Source: a virus
DNA length: 64,000 bases
Strand: one strand, 5' to 3'
Virus record (IMG/VR): IMGVR_UViG_3300027852_000001
Span: 64,001-128,000 of that record
Positions 30,347 to 40,060 of this stretch are shown here, one piece after another (positions within the stretch are counted from its first letter, which is position 1; the number at the start of each line of letters is the position of its first letter). Position numbers and translations under genes: made by a program. Below the pieces are notes generated by a model that worked only from the letters and a program-made list of their open reading frames with translations, made no database searches and was not told the DNA's origin.

Positions 30347-31427
30347 GTGTGCATTGTACATTCCGAGACCCGGAAGTGAATATTCTATGATAAAGGATGG
30401 TTATGTTGATTCCTTGAGGTCACTTGGGTGGACTGTTTATGTTTGTAATCCTAAAACAAAATTATATTGTCAGCAATTGATAGAACAATATAACATTGAA
30501 TTAATAATGACACATTCTAAATATGGTATTAGACAATTACCAGTTGATACTATAAATAAACGTTGTGTGAAAGTTTTTATAGAAGCACTTCCTCTTAACG
30601 ATAATGATCTCACAATAGATGGGCCTTATGAGTATGCAGATGAAAGTGAACCAGAAATAATCTTAAGTATTGATGGTGCAATAGTTCACACAAAGATTGA
30701 GAAACATTTGTGGGATTCATATTTTAGTGGATGGACTGTTGCTGGAATTGACCTATACCATATTCTTGCTGCTGGCAATATTGTTAGTATGGTGCCAAGA
30801 AATATGGAAACATTATGTGATATGTCTATTGTTGCCAATTTCAAAAATAGACAAGGTATTATGCGAGGTTTAATCGAGCCACTATGTAGAAGATTAGAAC
30901 TACTGGGGTATACGTATCAGGCATTCGGTGATGAAATATGGGAAATGGCTGGATTAAAATATTGTGGACCACTTGCTTGTAAAGCTAATCTGCTATCCAA
31001 CGTATATGCTACTTCTAATGTTTGTCCCAATGTACATACAGAAGAACAAGTTTCTTTAGCGTCAAATCTAAATGAAAGATCCTTTGGTATTACTTTGTGT
31101 GGTGGTGTACAAATTTCAGATAATCCACTGGCTACCAGATATCTAGCTGGTCACTGTGAAGTTGCAGTCAGCACCACGGATTATATAAATAGAGTGATTG
31201 CTAGAATAGAGAAGGAAAGAACTAATTTTGATCAAATAAAAAGTGGAGTAAGTTTTGTGGCCACTAAACATACTTATTTCAACAGATTGATTGATTTATT
31301 TCAAATATGTGGTTGGTTTGAAGCAGCAGAAGAAGTAGAACGTCAGACTGATAGGATTAAGTTTAGTCATTGTTCAAAAATAGATGCAATGATTAGTGCT
31401 ATGGAAAGGGGTGTTCAATATGGGTAG
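30339..31427 (+). CDS. CgeB-like glycosyltransferase (362 aa)
   Basis: I start at ATG 30339 behind TTCGGAGATGATTCTG. The layout of CgeB-like GT-B glycosyltransferases is visible: an N-terminal Rossmann-like part (CALYIPRPG, GWTVYVCNP, IELIMTH) and a C-terminal part with LNERSFGITLCGGVQISDNPLA, the acidic-loop motif that binds the sugar nucleotide. It probably glycosylates a virion protein, phage DNA or a cell-surface acceptor. It lies two genes before a GDP-mannose dehydratase that could supply donor sugar. Confidence 0.75.
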   Translation: MNKCALYIPRPGSEYSMIKDGYVDSLRSLGWTVYVCNPKTKLYCQQLIEQYNIELIMTHSKYGIRQLPVDTINKRCVKVFIEALPLNDNDLTIDGPYEYADESEPEIILSIDGAIVHTKIEKHLWDSYFSGWTVAGIDLYHILAAGNIVSMVPRNMETLCDMSIVANFKNRQGIMRGLIEPLCRRLELLGYTYQAFGDEIWEMAGLKYCGPLACKANLLSNVYATSNVCPNVHTEEQVSLASNLNERSFGITLCGGVQISDNPLATRYLAGHCEVAVSTTDYINRVIARIEKERTNFDQIKSGVSFVATKHTYFNRLIDLFQICGWFEAAEEVERQTDRIKFSHCSKIDAMISAMERGVQYG

Positions 31428-31698
31428 GAAATCTAAGCTTCGCAACGTTACAAAAAGATTATCTGGAGTCACAATGCCAGTCACGAGGAAGAGAATAAAA
31501 TGGTCCAGAAATTGGCCATGTATGTGCGGTAGTGATAAGAAATACAAGAACTGTTGTCTAGAGAAGATAGATGGACTTACTTTGCGAGACGGCAATGGGG
31601 TGGTATCAGATATTCCAGATGATATTCAGGGGATGATTGAGGCACACAACCAAGCACTTGAAGAAGCAAAAAAAGAAGAGGGGAAGAACAATGCCTAA
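31420..31698 (+). CDS. SEC-C motif protein (92 aa)
   Basis: I start at ATG 31420 behind GGAAAGGGGTGTTCAAT. Residues 28-42 read WPCMCGSDKKYKNCCLEK, a complete SEC-C zinc motif (CxC-x8-CC) as at the C-terminus of SecA, where it binds zinc and SecB or ribosomes. A basic N-terminus and acidic C-terminus flank it. It overlaps genes on both sides, so it belongs to the operon. Confidence 0.8.
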   Translation: MGRKSKLRNVTKRLSGVTMPVTRKRIKWSRNWPCMCGSDKKYKNCCLEKIDGLTLRDGNGVVSDIPDDIQGMIEAHNQALEEAKKEEGKNNA

Positions 31699-32704
31699 GA
31701 CAGCGTTAATAACTGGTACTACTGGACAGGATGGGAGTTATTTGTCTGAATTGTTGTTGGATAAGGGATATAAAGTTTTTGGATTAATTCGCAGATCCTC
31801 AACAGATACGACAGAGAGAATTTCTTCTTTTATAAACCATCCAAATTTTAGTTTAGTTGAGGGAGATATCACCGATTCTTCATGTATGCACAAAATAATA
31901 TCTGGGATAAAACCAGATGAAGTATACAACTTAGCTGCTATGAGTCATGTTGGTACATCGTTTGACCAGCCAATTACTACTTGTAATATAGACGCTTTGG
32001 GACCATTACATATCCTCGAAGCAATAAGACAAACATCTCCACTAACAAAATATTATCAGGCAAGTACTTCAGAACTATTTGGGGATACAACAGTTGCTCC
32101 ACAATCGGAAACCACACCATTTAATCCAAATTCACCATATGCAGTAGCTAAATTATATGCTCATCACCTAGTAGCCCTTTATCGTCGTGCGTACAATATC
32201 TATGCTTGTGCTGGTATATTATTTAATCATGAAAGTGAAAGAAGAGGGGAAGCTTTTGTTACTCGTAAGATAACAAAGTATGTTGCTGGGTTGCAGAGGT
32301 GGATGGATAATAACGATGGGTTCCCAGTAAAAGACGCTGATGTCTTACCTTTGTTTTTGGGTAACATTGATGCAAAGAGAGATTGGTCACATGCCATAGA
32401 CATGGTTCGTGGAATGTGGATGATGATGCAACATTCTACTCCAGATGATTATGTTTTGGGTTCTGGAAAGACACATTCTGTTAGAGACTTTTTATCACTA
32501 GCCTTTGGTACTATAGGTCTTGATTACAATGATTATGTTGAGATAGATCAAAGATTTTATAGACCAGCTGATGTTAATCTATTACATTCTGACCCAAGTA
32601 AAGCCAAGGACATTCTTGGATGGACACCAACCATTGGTTTTGGAGAAATGGTTGATATAATGGTTAAGAGTGATTATGGAACGGGGGATTTATGCCAAGA
32701 TTAA
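31691..32704 (+). CDS. gmd: GDP-mannose 4,6-dehydratase (337 aa)
   Basis: I start at ATG 31691 behind GAGGGGAAGAACA. The N-terminal ALITGTTGQDGSYL is the NADP-binding loop of GMD; ASTSELFGD carries the catalytic Thr/Ser-Glu pair and SPYAVAKLYAH the YxxxK; ILFNHESERRGEAFVTRKI is highly typical of GMD. The enzyme makes GDP-4-keto-6-deoxymannose, precursor of fucose, rhamnose and perosamine. Length is near the usual 340-370 residues. No following epimerase/reductase is visible, so a host enzyme may complete the pathway. Confidence 0.93.
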   Translation: MPKTALITGTTGQDGSYLSELLLDKGYKVFGLIRRSSTDTTERISSFINHPNFSLVEGDITDSSCMHKIISGIKPDEVYNLAAMSHVGTSFDQPITTCNIDALGPLHILEAIRQTSPLTKYYQASTSELFGDTTVAPQSETTPFNPNSPYAVAKLYAHHLVALYRRAYNIYACAGILFNHESERRGEAFVTRKITKYVAGLQRWMDNNDGFPVKDADVLPLFLGNIDAKRDWSHAIDMVRGMWMMMQHSTPDDYVLGSGKTHSVRDFLSLAFGTIGLDYNDYVEIDQRFYRPADVNLLHSDPSKAKDILGWTPTIGFGEMVDIMVKSDYGTGDLCQD

Positions 32705-33234
32705 TGCTTCCATCATATACTGTTATCAGAGATACCAGAGAGCAGGATGGTCATGGATGGGTTTTTAATCCAAGTATACCAGAAAAGCGTCCACCAGTAT
32801 GTGATGGTATGGTTGTTGACACGCTACAAACTGGCGATTATAGTCTTGTTGGATACACAGATATACTTGCTGTAGAAAGAAAATTTGCGTTTTCTGAATT
32901 GTGGGGTAATTATAGCAGCAAAAAAAGACCGGCGTTTGAAGCAGAGATGGAGCGAATGTCTGAGATAAAACATGCATATATAATAATTGAATCTCTTTTT
33001 ACTCCGGATATATTTGAGTTATCTCCACCACAGTTTAGGACGGGAGTACCCGGAAAAGCTTTGGTTAAATGGATTATGTCTCTATCTGTTAAATTTGGTG
33101 TGAAAATTATTCCAGCTGGTGATTGTGGTAGAAGAATTGCTAGAACAATTTTTGAAGAGGTTATCAGACACGAAAAAGACAGATGGGTTGAACAGAAGTC
33201 AAAAAAGAATCCCGGAGGTAATTGTCTTGGCTAG
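32692..33234 (+). CDS. ERCC4-domain nuclease (180 aa)
   Basis: VIRDTREQ near residue 11, TLQTGDYSLVGY around 45 and LAVERKFAFSELWGNY around 60 give the D, GDY and ERK elements of the ERCC4/XPF nuclease fold. Known members cut structured DNA; phage copies near terminase may resolve branched DNA before packaging. It overlaps gmd by 13 bases and terL by eight. GGGGGATTT precedes the ATG. Confidence 0.85.
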   Translation: MPRLMLPSYTVIRDTREQDGHGWVFNPSIPEKRPPVCDGMVVDTLQTGDYSLVGYTDILAVERKFAFSELWGNYSSKKRPAFEAEMERMSEIKHAYIIIESLFTPDIFELSPPQFRTGVPGKALVKWIMSLSVKFGVKIIPAGDCGRRIARTIFEEVIRHEKDRWVEQKSKKNPGGNCLG

Positions 33235-35323
33235 TAAGTTTACATTACAAGATCTACTGACTAGTGATCAGGGTAAATATGGTTATTTGTTTCCATATAG
33301 AGACAGTGTTCCAAAAATAACTGATCATATTTTTACCAATTTTAAGCAATCTAAAGAACCACTAGATAGTGTTGTTGTTAATCACATGCTTGATCTTAAG
33401 TATATAGGATGGACTGCAAAAGTTATTCTCGGATTAGATTTATTTCCAATACAAATTGCTACTATTCAATCTATGTGGAATACACCGTTCCCGATGCTTA
33501 TAGCGTGTAGAGGTGGTAGTAAGTCTTTCATGTTGGCTGTGTATTCTGTTTTGAGAGCGCTGTTAGATCCTGGGACAAAGGTTGTTATTGTTGGTGCTGG
33601 TTTACGACAAGCTAAGTTGGTTTTTAACTATATCGATACTATCTGGAGTAGTTCTCCGGTATTAAGAAATATAATTGGTGGTGGAAAGAAATCCGGTCCA
33701 AGACAAAATGTTGATCTTTGTTATTTTAAGGTTGGAGATTCTATTATCTACGCCTTACCTATGGGGGATGGGACTAAGATTAGAGGTTTTCGTGCTAACG
33801 TTGTTATAGCAGATGAATTCGCCTCTATCCCAGAAGATGTTTTTGATATTGTTGTTAGAGGTTTCGCAGCTACAGCCAAAACTCCTGTAGAAGAGGCGAA
33901 GAAGATAGCTTTCGACAGATCTTTAGCTCAGTTAGATTTACCAAAAGATGTGGTTAATAGTTTGGTAACTGATGATGGTAAAATGCATGGTAACCAAATT
34001 ATATATTCCGGTACTGCGTATTATGCCTTCAATCATTTTTCTGCTAAGCATGATATGTGGACTGAAATAATTAGAAGCAAAGGCGACAAAGATGAGGTTG
34101 CTAAAATATTTGGTGGTGAAAATTTAGTTCCAGATGATTTCAATTATAAAGATTATTCAATTATAAGAATCCCGCATAATCATTTACCAGACGGTTTGTT
34201 AGATAAAAGACAACTAGCTCACGCACAAGCTACTCTTCCCAAGAATATTTGGCTGATGGAGTATGGGGCTGTATTTGTAAAGGATTCCGATGGGTTCTTT
34301 CCTAGAAGTTTAATAGAGGGGTGTACTGTTGGCCCAGGAAAGCCTATTGAGACACCAGACGGTGCTGTCACATTCACACCATTGATGAGAGGCCAGTCTA
34401 AAAGAAAATATGTAATGGGTCTTGACCCGGCTGCTGAAAAAGATAACTTAGCTATTACTGTCACAGAAGTTTGGAAAAATCACTACAGACTAGTCTATTG
34501 TTGGGCTGTTAACAAGAAGGAGTTTATTAAAAGAAAGAAGAGTGGTTTAGTAACTGATGATGATTATTATGCATATTGTTGTTCAAGAATAAGAGAAATA
34601 GTTAAGTTATTCAATCCAGTAAGGTTGGAGATGGATAGCCAAGGTGGCGGTTACGCTATTTCTGAAATGCTTAGAAACAAAAAACTGTTAGATATGGATA
34701 ATGGTGATTTTCCAATTTATGAAGTAATTGATATAGACGATCCCAAACCAACCGATGGTGAGAGTGATGGACGTCACATTTTACACTTAGTGCAACAAAG
34801 TAGTGAATATAACCAGCAAGCAAACATAGCACTACATAAAAGCCTTGAGACAAGGAGGTTGTTGTTTCCCGCATTTGATAGTGTTAAGATGTATGCTTCT
34901 CTGCAAGCGGAAAAGTCTGCTGGTATTGTTTTTGATACATTTGAGGAGAATGTATTTAATATTGAAGAATTAAAGAATGAATTATGTACGATACACATGA
35001 GCGAAACAGCAACTGGTAGAGAGAGGTTTGATACTCCGACAGTAGTTCAGCCGGGGGCCGTAGAAGGTCGTTCGAGAAAAGGTAGGTTGAAAAAAGACAG
35101 ATATACTGCATTATTATTGTCCCATAAATACATATATGAGACAGAGATAGCATACGATGATGGGATTGATTACGAAGATGTCGCTGGAAATGTTGAAAAG
35201 AGATCTAAGCCAGACAAAGAAGAGCCTATGTATCGTGGTCCTGGAGTAGGTAGGATGGTTAATTCCAAAGATGTTAATGCGGGTGGTGTTTTTAGGGCTG
35301 TTAAAAAGGGAAAACGTATTTAA
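33227..35323 (+). CDS. terL: Terminase large subunit (698 aa)
   Basis: I choose TTG 33227 because CGGAGGTAATTGTC precedes it; longer in-frame starts lie inside the ERCC4 gene. The ATPase half has a Walker A variant CRGGSKSFM (about 93), Walker B ANVVIADEFASIPE (about 190) and a coupling segment IIYSGTAYYAF. The nuclease half has VMGLDPAAEKDN (about 400) and LEMDSQGGGYAISEM, supplying the RNase H-like acidic residues. It packages DNA into proheads and cuts the concatemer. Confidence 0.93.
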   Translation: MASKFTLQDLLTSDQGKYGYLFPYRDSVPKITDHIFTNFKQSKEPLDSVVVNHMLDLKYIGWTAKVILGLDLFPIQIATIQSMWNTPFPMLIACRGGSKSFMLAVYSVLRALLDPGTKVVIVGAGLRQAKLVFNYIDTIWSSSPVLRNIIGGGKKSGPRQNVDLCYFKVGDSIIYALPMGDGTKIRGFRANVVIADEFASIPEDVFDIVVRGFAATAKTPVEEAKKIAFDRSLAQLDLPKDVVNSLVTDDGKMHGNQIIYSGTAYYAFNHFSAKHDMWTEIIRSKGDKDEVAKIFGGENLVPDDFNYKDYSIIRIPHNHLPDGLLDKRQLAHAQATLPKNIWLMEYGAVFVKDSDGFFPRSLIEGCTVGPGKPIETPDGAVTFTPLMRGQSKRKYVMGLDPAAEKDNLAITVTEVWKNHYRLVYCWAVNKKEFIKRKKSGLVTDDDYYAYCCSRIREIVKLFNPVRLEMDSQGGGYAISEMLRNKKLLDMDNGDFPIYEVIDIDDPKPTDGESDGRHILHLVQQSSEYNQQANIALHKSLETRRLLFPAFDSVKMYASLQAEKSAGIVFDTFEENVFNIEELKNELCTIHMSETATGRERFDTPTVVQPGAVEGRSRKGRLKKDRYTALLLSHKYIYETEIAYDDGIDYEDVAGNVEKRSKPDKEEPMYRGPGVGRMVNSKDVNAGGVFRAVKKGKRI

Positions 35324-35384
35324 TCTTTGTGGTGTATAAGCATTTGAACTGCATTGTGATTACAATATGAATGAGGTAAATTTA

Positions 35385-37499
35385 ATGGCAGACAAACCTG
35401 AAATAAAAAATCTTTACACATACGGCGAAAAAAGTATAGAAAATCATGTTCTTCCGGATGTATGTCACGCTAGAAACGGAATTCCACAGAGAGCGGTTGC
35501 TTCTGACGTTAACTTAAGATCTGGTTATAATAGATATGATTATGAAAATCAGAGAGCGGATCAGCAACTACCAAAACGACACGCTGAGATAGTAGCTGCT
35601 TGTCAGGCTGTTTACAAAAAAGTCGGAATGGTTAGGAATATTATTGATCTTATGACGGATTTTGCGTCAGAAGGTTTAGAATTACAACACGCAATTAAAA
35701 CTCAGGAGAGATTCTTTAGGGAGTGGGCTATGCAAGTTAATCTGGCTGGTAGAGCACATGATTATATGAAACTTCTTATGAGGGACGCAAATGTAATAGT
35801 AAGAAGAAAAAATGCATTTATTACACTGCCAGTTGCTAGAGAAATGACAAAGGGTGACGTAGTATCCCTGGATATGGTAGATGAAACAAAGGTAAAAGAG
35901 GTTCCGGAAAAAGTTAAGCAACAAAAGAAATCAGTGAGAAAACGAGAAATACCGTGGAAATATACATTTTTATCACCAACAATAATTGAAAAAATAGGTG
36001 GAGATGTAGGAAAGTTTTTTGGGGCAGATTCCATTGGTATGAGAATTCCAGATTCTTTGTCTCGTTCCATTAAAAATCCCAGAACAAAGGCAGAGAGAGA
36101 TCTTGTTAAAAAACTTCCAGCAGAAGTTGTGAAAGCTGCTAAGGCTAATAAAAATCTATTCGCCCTAGATATGGACAAAGTATATGTAGATTATTATAAG
36201 AAAGATGACTGGGAAGATTGGGGTACTCCATTCTTGTATGGTGTCTTAGAAGATATCATGTTCAAGGAAAAAATGAGATTAGCGGATATGGCAGCACTTG
36301 ATGGGGTTATTAATGTTATCCGTCTTTGGAAATTAGGAAATTCAGATAAACACATTTTACCAACAGGCGCAGCCGTAGACAAACTGATTAACATACTTCA
36401 ACACAATGTGGGTGGTGGAGTTATGGATTTGGTTTGGGATGACATGATTGATTTGAAGGTAGAATATCCTCCAGTAGAAGATATTCTTGGTCCAGAGAAG
36501 TATGCTAGCGTCAACGCAGATATTGTTAGGGGAATAGGAATTCCAGACTCACTTGTTGGCGGTGCTGATCTTGGTACTAGAAACGCACAATCGGCTTTTG
36601 TCCAACTGAAGACATTGGCAGAAAGATTAGAGTATGTAAGAAGTAGTGCAATAAGATGGATGAAGGGTGAACTTCGTTTAGTTGCTGACGCAATGGGATT
36701 CAAGAATGTTCCAGAAATTAACTTTGGAATTATGTCTTTGCGTGACGAAGCAGCAGAGAAGCAGCTTGTCATTCAATTATTGGATCGTGGAATAATTTCT
36801 TCAGAGAAGGTTTCAGAAGTATTCGGTGTCAACTATATGATAGAGATAGAACGATTAAAGTCAGAGCAGGTTATTAGAGACGAGAATCCAGGAGTATTAG
36901 AAAAGTCAAATCCATATAATAGACCATTCACTGTTATGGACAGACAGAATGAGCACGCTATTCAGATAGAGAAAGTTAAGCACGGTTTTAGGAAAGATAG
37001 CGTATATCCTCCAAAGGGTGGGGACAATGGTGGCGGGGATAATCCGAAAGGAGACCAACCAAAGGATGATGGAGATAATTCACCAGGAAGGCCCCCATCG
37101 ACAAAGGATACTGCCCCTAGAGACGAAAGAACACCAAAAACCATGTCTATCTTGAGTGTGGTGGCTGATAGGTTTATGGATGAAATTGATGGTATTGTTG
37201 ATAGTAAATATCTTGAACAGAACAATATTAAAAACATGAGATCGCTTAACAAGTCTCAGATAGCAGAATTGGACGAAATCAAGCTAGGTCTATTATCTGT
37301 CTTGCGTCCTGGCGATCAAGTTACTGCAGAATTAATTTCTTCTAGACTTAAAAACGAAGTTGGTAGATTTGATACTTTAAATAATAAGTTGAATATTTTA
37401 ATATCAAGTTTCACAGAAAATACAAGCAGGACTCCAACCACAAAAGAACGGAGATTACTTGTTGGTGTTGCTTGGGCTGATACAATGAAAACATTTTAG
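35385..37499 (+). CDS. Portal protein (704 aa)
   Basis: I start at ATG 35385 behind GAGGTAAATTTA. Portal features include the N-terminal segment NIIDLMTDFASEG, the wing region with TFLSPTIIEKIGG, and the crown-proximal ADIVRGIGIPDSLVGG followed by the long stem-like helix RNAQSAFVQLKTLAERLEYVR. A Pro/Gly/Asp-rich linker (about 545-590) separates a helical C-terminal domain. Position right after terL fits. The dodecameric portal is the DNA channel at the capsid vertex. Confidence 0.85.
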   Translation: MADKPEIKNLYTYGEKSIENHVLPDVCHARNGIPQRAVASDVNLRSGYNRYDYENQRADQQLPKRHAEIVAACQAVYKKVGMVRNIIDLMTDFASEGLELQHAIKTQERFFREWAMQVNLAGRAHDYMKLLMRDANVIVRRKNAFITLPVAREMTKGDVVSLDMVDETKVKEVPEKVKQQKKSVRKREIPWKYTFLSPTIIEKIGGDVGKFFGADSIGMRIPDSLSRSIKNPRTKAERDLVKKLPAEVVKAAKANKNLFALDMDKVYVDYYKKDDWEDWGTPFLYGVLEDIMFKEKMRLADMAALDGVINVIRLWKLGNSDKHILPTGAAVDKLINILQHNVGGGVMDLVWDDMIDLKVEYPPVEDILGPEKYASVNADIVRGIGIPDSLVGGADLGTRNAQSAFVQLKTLAERLEYVRSSAIRWMKGELRLVADAMGFKNVPEINFGIMSLRDEAAEKQLVIQLLDRGIISSEKVSEVFGVNYMIEIERLKSEQVIRDENPGVLEKSNPYNRPFTVMDRQNEHAIQIEKVKHGFRKDSVYPPKGGDNGGGDNPKGDQPKDDGDNSPGRPPSTKDTAPRDERTPKTMSILSVVADRFMDEIDGIVDSKYLEQNNIKNMRSLNKSQIAELDEIKLGLLSVLRPGDQVTAELISSRLKNEVGRFDTLNNKLNILISSFTENTSRTPTTKERRLLVGVAWADTMKTF

Positions 37500-37524
37500 T
37501 TGTGGAATATTTAGGAGATAAGTA

Positions 37525-38163
37525 ATGGTAGAGGCACCTGTTTTCAGTTTCGATAGATGTGATACATATATGTATTTTGCTTCTAATGTATTGCCGGATA
37601 TGCCTATAATTGTTGAGGTTGGTTCTATCCATGGGGCACATGGGATAAAACTATGTAAGAAATTTGATGACAATCTTAGAATGATTGCCTACGAGGCTGG
37701 AAATGAGAATTACAAAACTCTTTGTGCTGGTGTAAATTCTACTTCTATTGTACCGAATAGGGCTGCTGTAACTGGTTCTGATGGTGTTGTAGAATTTTAT
37801 GAATTTGAAGAAATATCGTCAAATAGTATTTACCCAAGACACGAAGGTGAGGGAAGACATTTAAGACGCACTAGTAGTGTTAGGTCCGTCAGTATCAATA
37901 CTATTTTAGAAGAAAATGAATGCGATCGTATAGATTTACTTTTCCTTAATTGTGAGGGTGCTGAACTAGGGGTATTGGAAGAAGTTTTGGGAAATCCAGG
38001 TTTGCGGGACAGAATAGGGCAGTTATGTGTTTCTTTTCATGGTGGTCGTATTTATCCACAAGAAGAGACTTTAGATATGGTAAAGAGAATGTCGGAATTT
38101 TTTTGGGTAACAGAGGAACAAAACGATTGGCCTTGCCATTTGTTCGTTAATAAAAATCTTTAA
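37525..38163 (+). CDS. FkbM-like methyltransferase (212 aa)
   Basis: IIVEVGSIHGAHGIKL is the SAM-binding glycine loop, IAYEAGNENYKTL the acidic second strand, and DRIDLLFLNCEGAELGVLEEVL the FkbM-typical 'D-x-K/N-x-D/E-x-E-G' segment. FkbM methyltransferases usually O-methylate sugars. Its place between portal and scaffold genes, with glycosyltransferase and gmd nearby, suggests a shared glycan-modifying role. GGAGATAAGTA precedes the ATG. Confidence 0.8.
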   Translation: MVEAPVFSFDRCDTYMYFASNVLPDMPIIVEVGSIHGAHGIKLCKKFDDNLRMIAYEAGNENYKTLCAGVNSTSIVPNRAAVTGSDGVVEFYEFEEISSNSIYPRHEGEGRHLRRTSSVRSVSINTILEENECDRIDLLFLNCEGAELGVLEEVLGNPGLRDRIGQLCVSFHGGRIYPQEETLDMVKRMSEFFWVTEEQNDWPCHLFVNKNL

Positions 38164-38178
38164 TATTTGGAGGTAGTT

Positions 38179-38508
38179 ATGGCTATTGTGAATTTATCAT
38201 TGGATACAAATTCTCGTCAGGTTGTTTTGACAATTAATGGGATACAGGTTCCAACACAAGATTGTTGTTTACAGCAATATATGTATGACGGTGAAAAAGA
38301 TATCAATTTTTACTACACAATTGAAACAGTTAATCCTGATGGTATGCAGGAGAGAAGGCAATTTAGTTTACCAACACAGGATGTCGTAGCTTCCCTGAAA
38401 GACGGAGAACTTAACGAAGATGGTATGGTTTCTAAAGAATGTCCCGATGACGAACATACTGCTGCTGGATTGATTGATATTATAAAGCCAAAGCGTAAGA
38501 ATAAGTAG
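38179..38508 (+). CDS. Hypothetical head-module protein (109 aa)
   Basis: I start at ATG 38179 behind TTGGAGGTAGTT. The 109-residue product has a beta-rich N-terminal part (VNLSLDTNSRQVVLTINGIQ) and a basic tail. No family recognised. The following gap to 38591 is AT-rich and holds the promoter at 38565. Confidence 0.6.
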   Translation: MAIVNLSLDTNSRQVVLTINGIQVPTQDCCLQQYMYDGEKDINFYYTIETVNPDGMQERRQFSLPTQDVVASLKDGELNEDGMVSKECPDDEHTAAGLIDIIKPKRKNK

Positions 38509-38564
38509 TATATTGGTTTTGAAATATTTATTTATTTATTTTTATGTAATTTGATGACACGTTG

Positions 38565-38572
38565 TGTATAAA
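38565..38572 (+). promoter_or_regulatory. GTGTATAAA promoter for the scaffold-capsid operon
   Basis: TGTATAAA lies 20 bases before the GTG at 38592, so capsid genes can be expressed apart from the terminase-portal transcript. Confidence 0.55.
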
Positions 38573-38591
38573 CCATACAACGGAGGTTACA

Positions 38592-40058
38592 GTGCGCGTT
38601 TATAGGTCAGAAAAAAAAGATGGTATTCAATTTGAAGATAACGGCAGAGCATCTGTGTCTGTTGCTGCTTTGGCTAAAATTGGAAACATCGAAGACTATT
38701 GCGATGATATTTCTGTCTTAAGTAACACAGCATCCAATTCTTCTATTCAAACTATAGAGGAGTTATTGGGTAAAGAACAGCCAGATCTAGCTTTAGTTGT
38801 TGCTATTCTTGTCAGTACTGGATGGAATTTAAATGATGATATTTTCACTCCAGAAGAAGTATGGAAAGCAAGAAAGTCGCCGATTCACAAACCTATGAAC
38901 GATAATCATCAATCCGAAAACATACTTGGACACATTGTCGCAACTAGGGTATTGGATAAATCTGGGAATGAAGTTGATGGTGATACTCATCCAGATGAAT
39001 TTGATATTGAAGTTGCGGGTGTTCTTTATAAAGCTTTTCCAGCACTGGCCAAGCGAATAGAAGATATTATAGAAAAAGCTAAAGCTGGAGAATTATTTGT
39101 TTCAATGGAAGCATTTTTTCCAGATTTTAGTTATGGAATAATAGATCCAGATACTGGTGAAACAAAGATCATAGAACGAACAGAAGATACTGCGTTTTTA
39201 ACCAAACACCTAAGAATGTATGGTGGATCTGGTGAATATGAAGGTTATCGTATAGGTAGAGTATTAAAAAATTTGATTTTTAGTGCTCAGGGTTTTGTTG
39301 AAACACCAGCAAATCCCGAATCTGTTATAAAAGTTGCGGCCAATAAACAGGTCGTATCGAACGTTTTTGTTACTGCTGAATTGAGTGAATTGTCGGAAGG
39401 GGGTGTAGGAGACGTGGATGCTAAAGAATTAGAAGTACTTCAGGCAAAGCTTGAAGAGGCTCAGGCGAGCCTAGAGAGCAAGGAAAAAGAAGTTGTTGAA
39501 TTGCAGAAGGTGATTGATGGGGTATCGGCTAGAAACTATGACGGGCAGATTACTGCTTTGACAGAGAAGGTTGATGAACTCACTGCTAATGCAACTGAAA
39601 CTTCGGAGAAGGTGGAGGCTGTCGAGGCTGAGAAGGCTGAACTCCAAAAGCAACTCGATGACGCTACAAATCGCGCTGAAAAAAGTGATGCGGAACTAAC
39701 AGAGATTCGTAAAACCGAAGCAGCCCGTAATCGTCTAGAGGAACTTAAGGGTGTTAAGGAGGTCGAGGACGAGGAAGCAGCAATTGCTGAACTTCGTGAA
39801 ATGACTGACGAAACATTTGCTTTGGTCCTTAAGTATGCAGGAGAGGCTAAGAAAGAAGACGAGATAGTTGAAACCGAGGAAAATCTCAAGGAATCTGATA
39901 CTGAAGATGAAAGTACTCAGGCTGCTTTAGATAATGTAGAAGAGACTCAGGACGCTGATCTTGTTGTAACTGAGGAGAAAACAGAAACCAATCAGTGGGT
40001 TTCTACAGCACAAGCGCTATTGGGGCGCGAAGACAAAGATAATGAAGGGGGTGAGTAG
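38592..40058 (+). CDS. Prohead protease-scaffold fusion candidate (488 aa)
   Basis: A GTG start follows CGGAGGTTACA. The N-terminal 265 residues contain NLNDDIFTPEEVWKARKS, KPMNDNHQSENILGHIVAT with a His suitable for catalysis, and GELFVSMEAFFPDF with a candidate Ser, followed by FVETPANPES. This order is seen in phage prohead proteases. The rest (about 285-430) is a long coiled coil (LEEAQASLESKEKEVVELQ) and an acidic tail, typical of scaffolds. Protease plus scaffold in one chain just before the capsid genes is a known arrangement. Confidence 0.7.
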   Translation: MRVYRSEKKDGIQFEDNGRASVSVAALAKIGNIEDYCDDISVLSNTASNSSIQTIEELLGKEQPDLALVVAILVSTGWNLNDDIFTPEEVWKARKSPIHKPMNDNHQSENILGHIVATRVLDKSGNEVDGDTHPDEFDIEVAGVLYKAFPALAKRIEDIIEKAKAGELFVSMEAFFPDFSYGIIDPDTGETKIIERTEDTAFLTKHLRMYGGSGEYEGYRIGRVLKNLIFSAQGFVETPANPESVIKVAANKQVVSNVFVTAELSELSEGGVGDVDAKELEVLQAKLEEAQASLESKEKEVVELQKVIDGVSARNYDGQITALTEKVDELTANATETSEKVEAVEAEKAELQKQLDDATNRAEKSDAELTEIRKTEAARNRLEELKGVKEVEDEEAAIAELREMTDETFALVLKYAGEAKKEDEIVETEENLKESDTEDESTQAALDNVEETQDADLVVTEEKTETNQWVSTAQALLGREDKDNEGGE

Positions 40059-40060
40059 GA

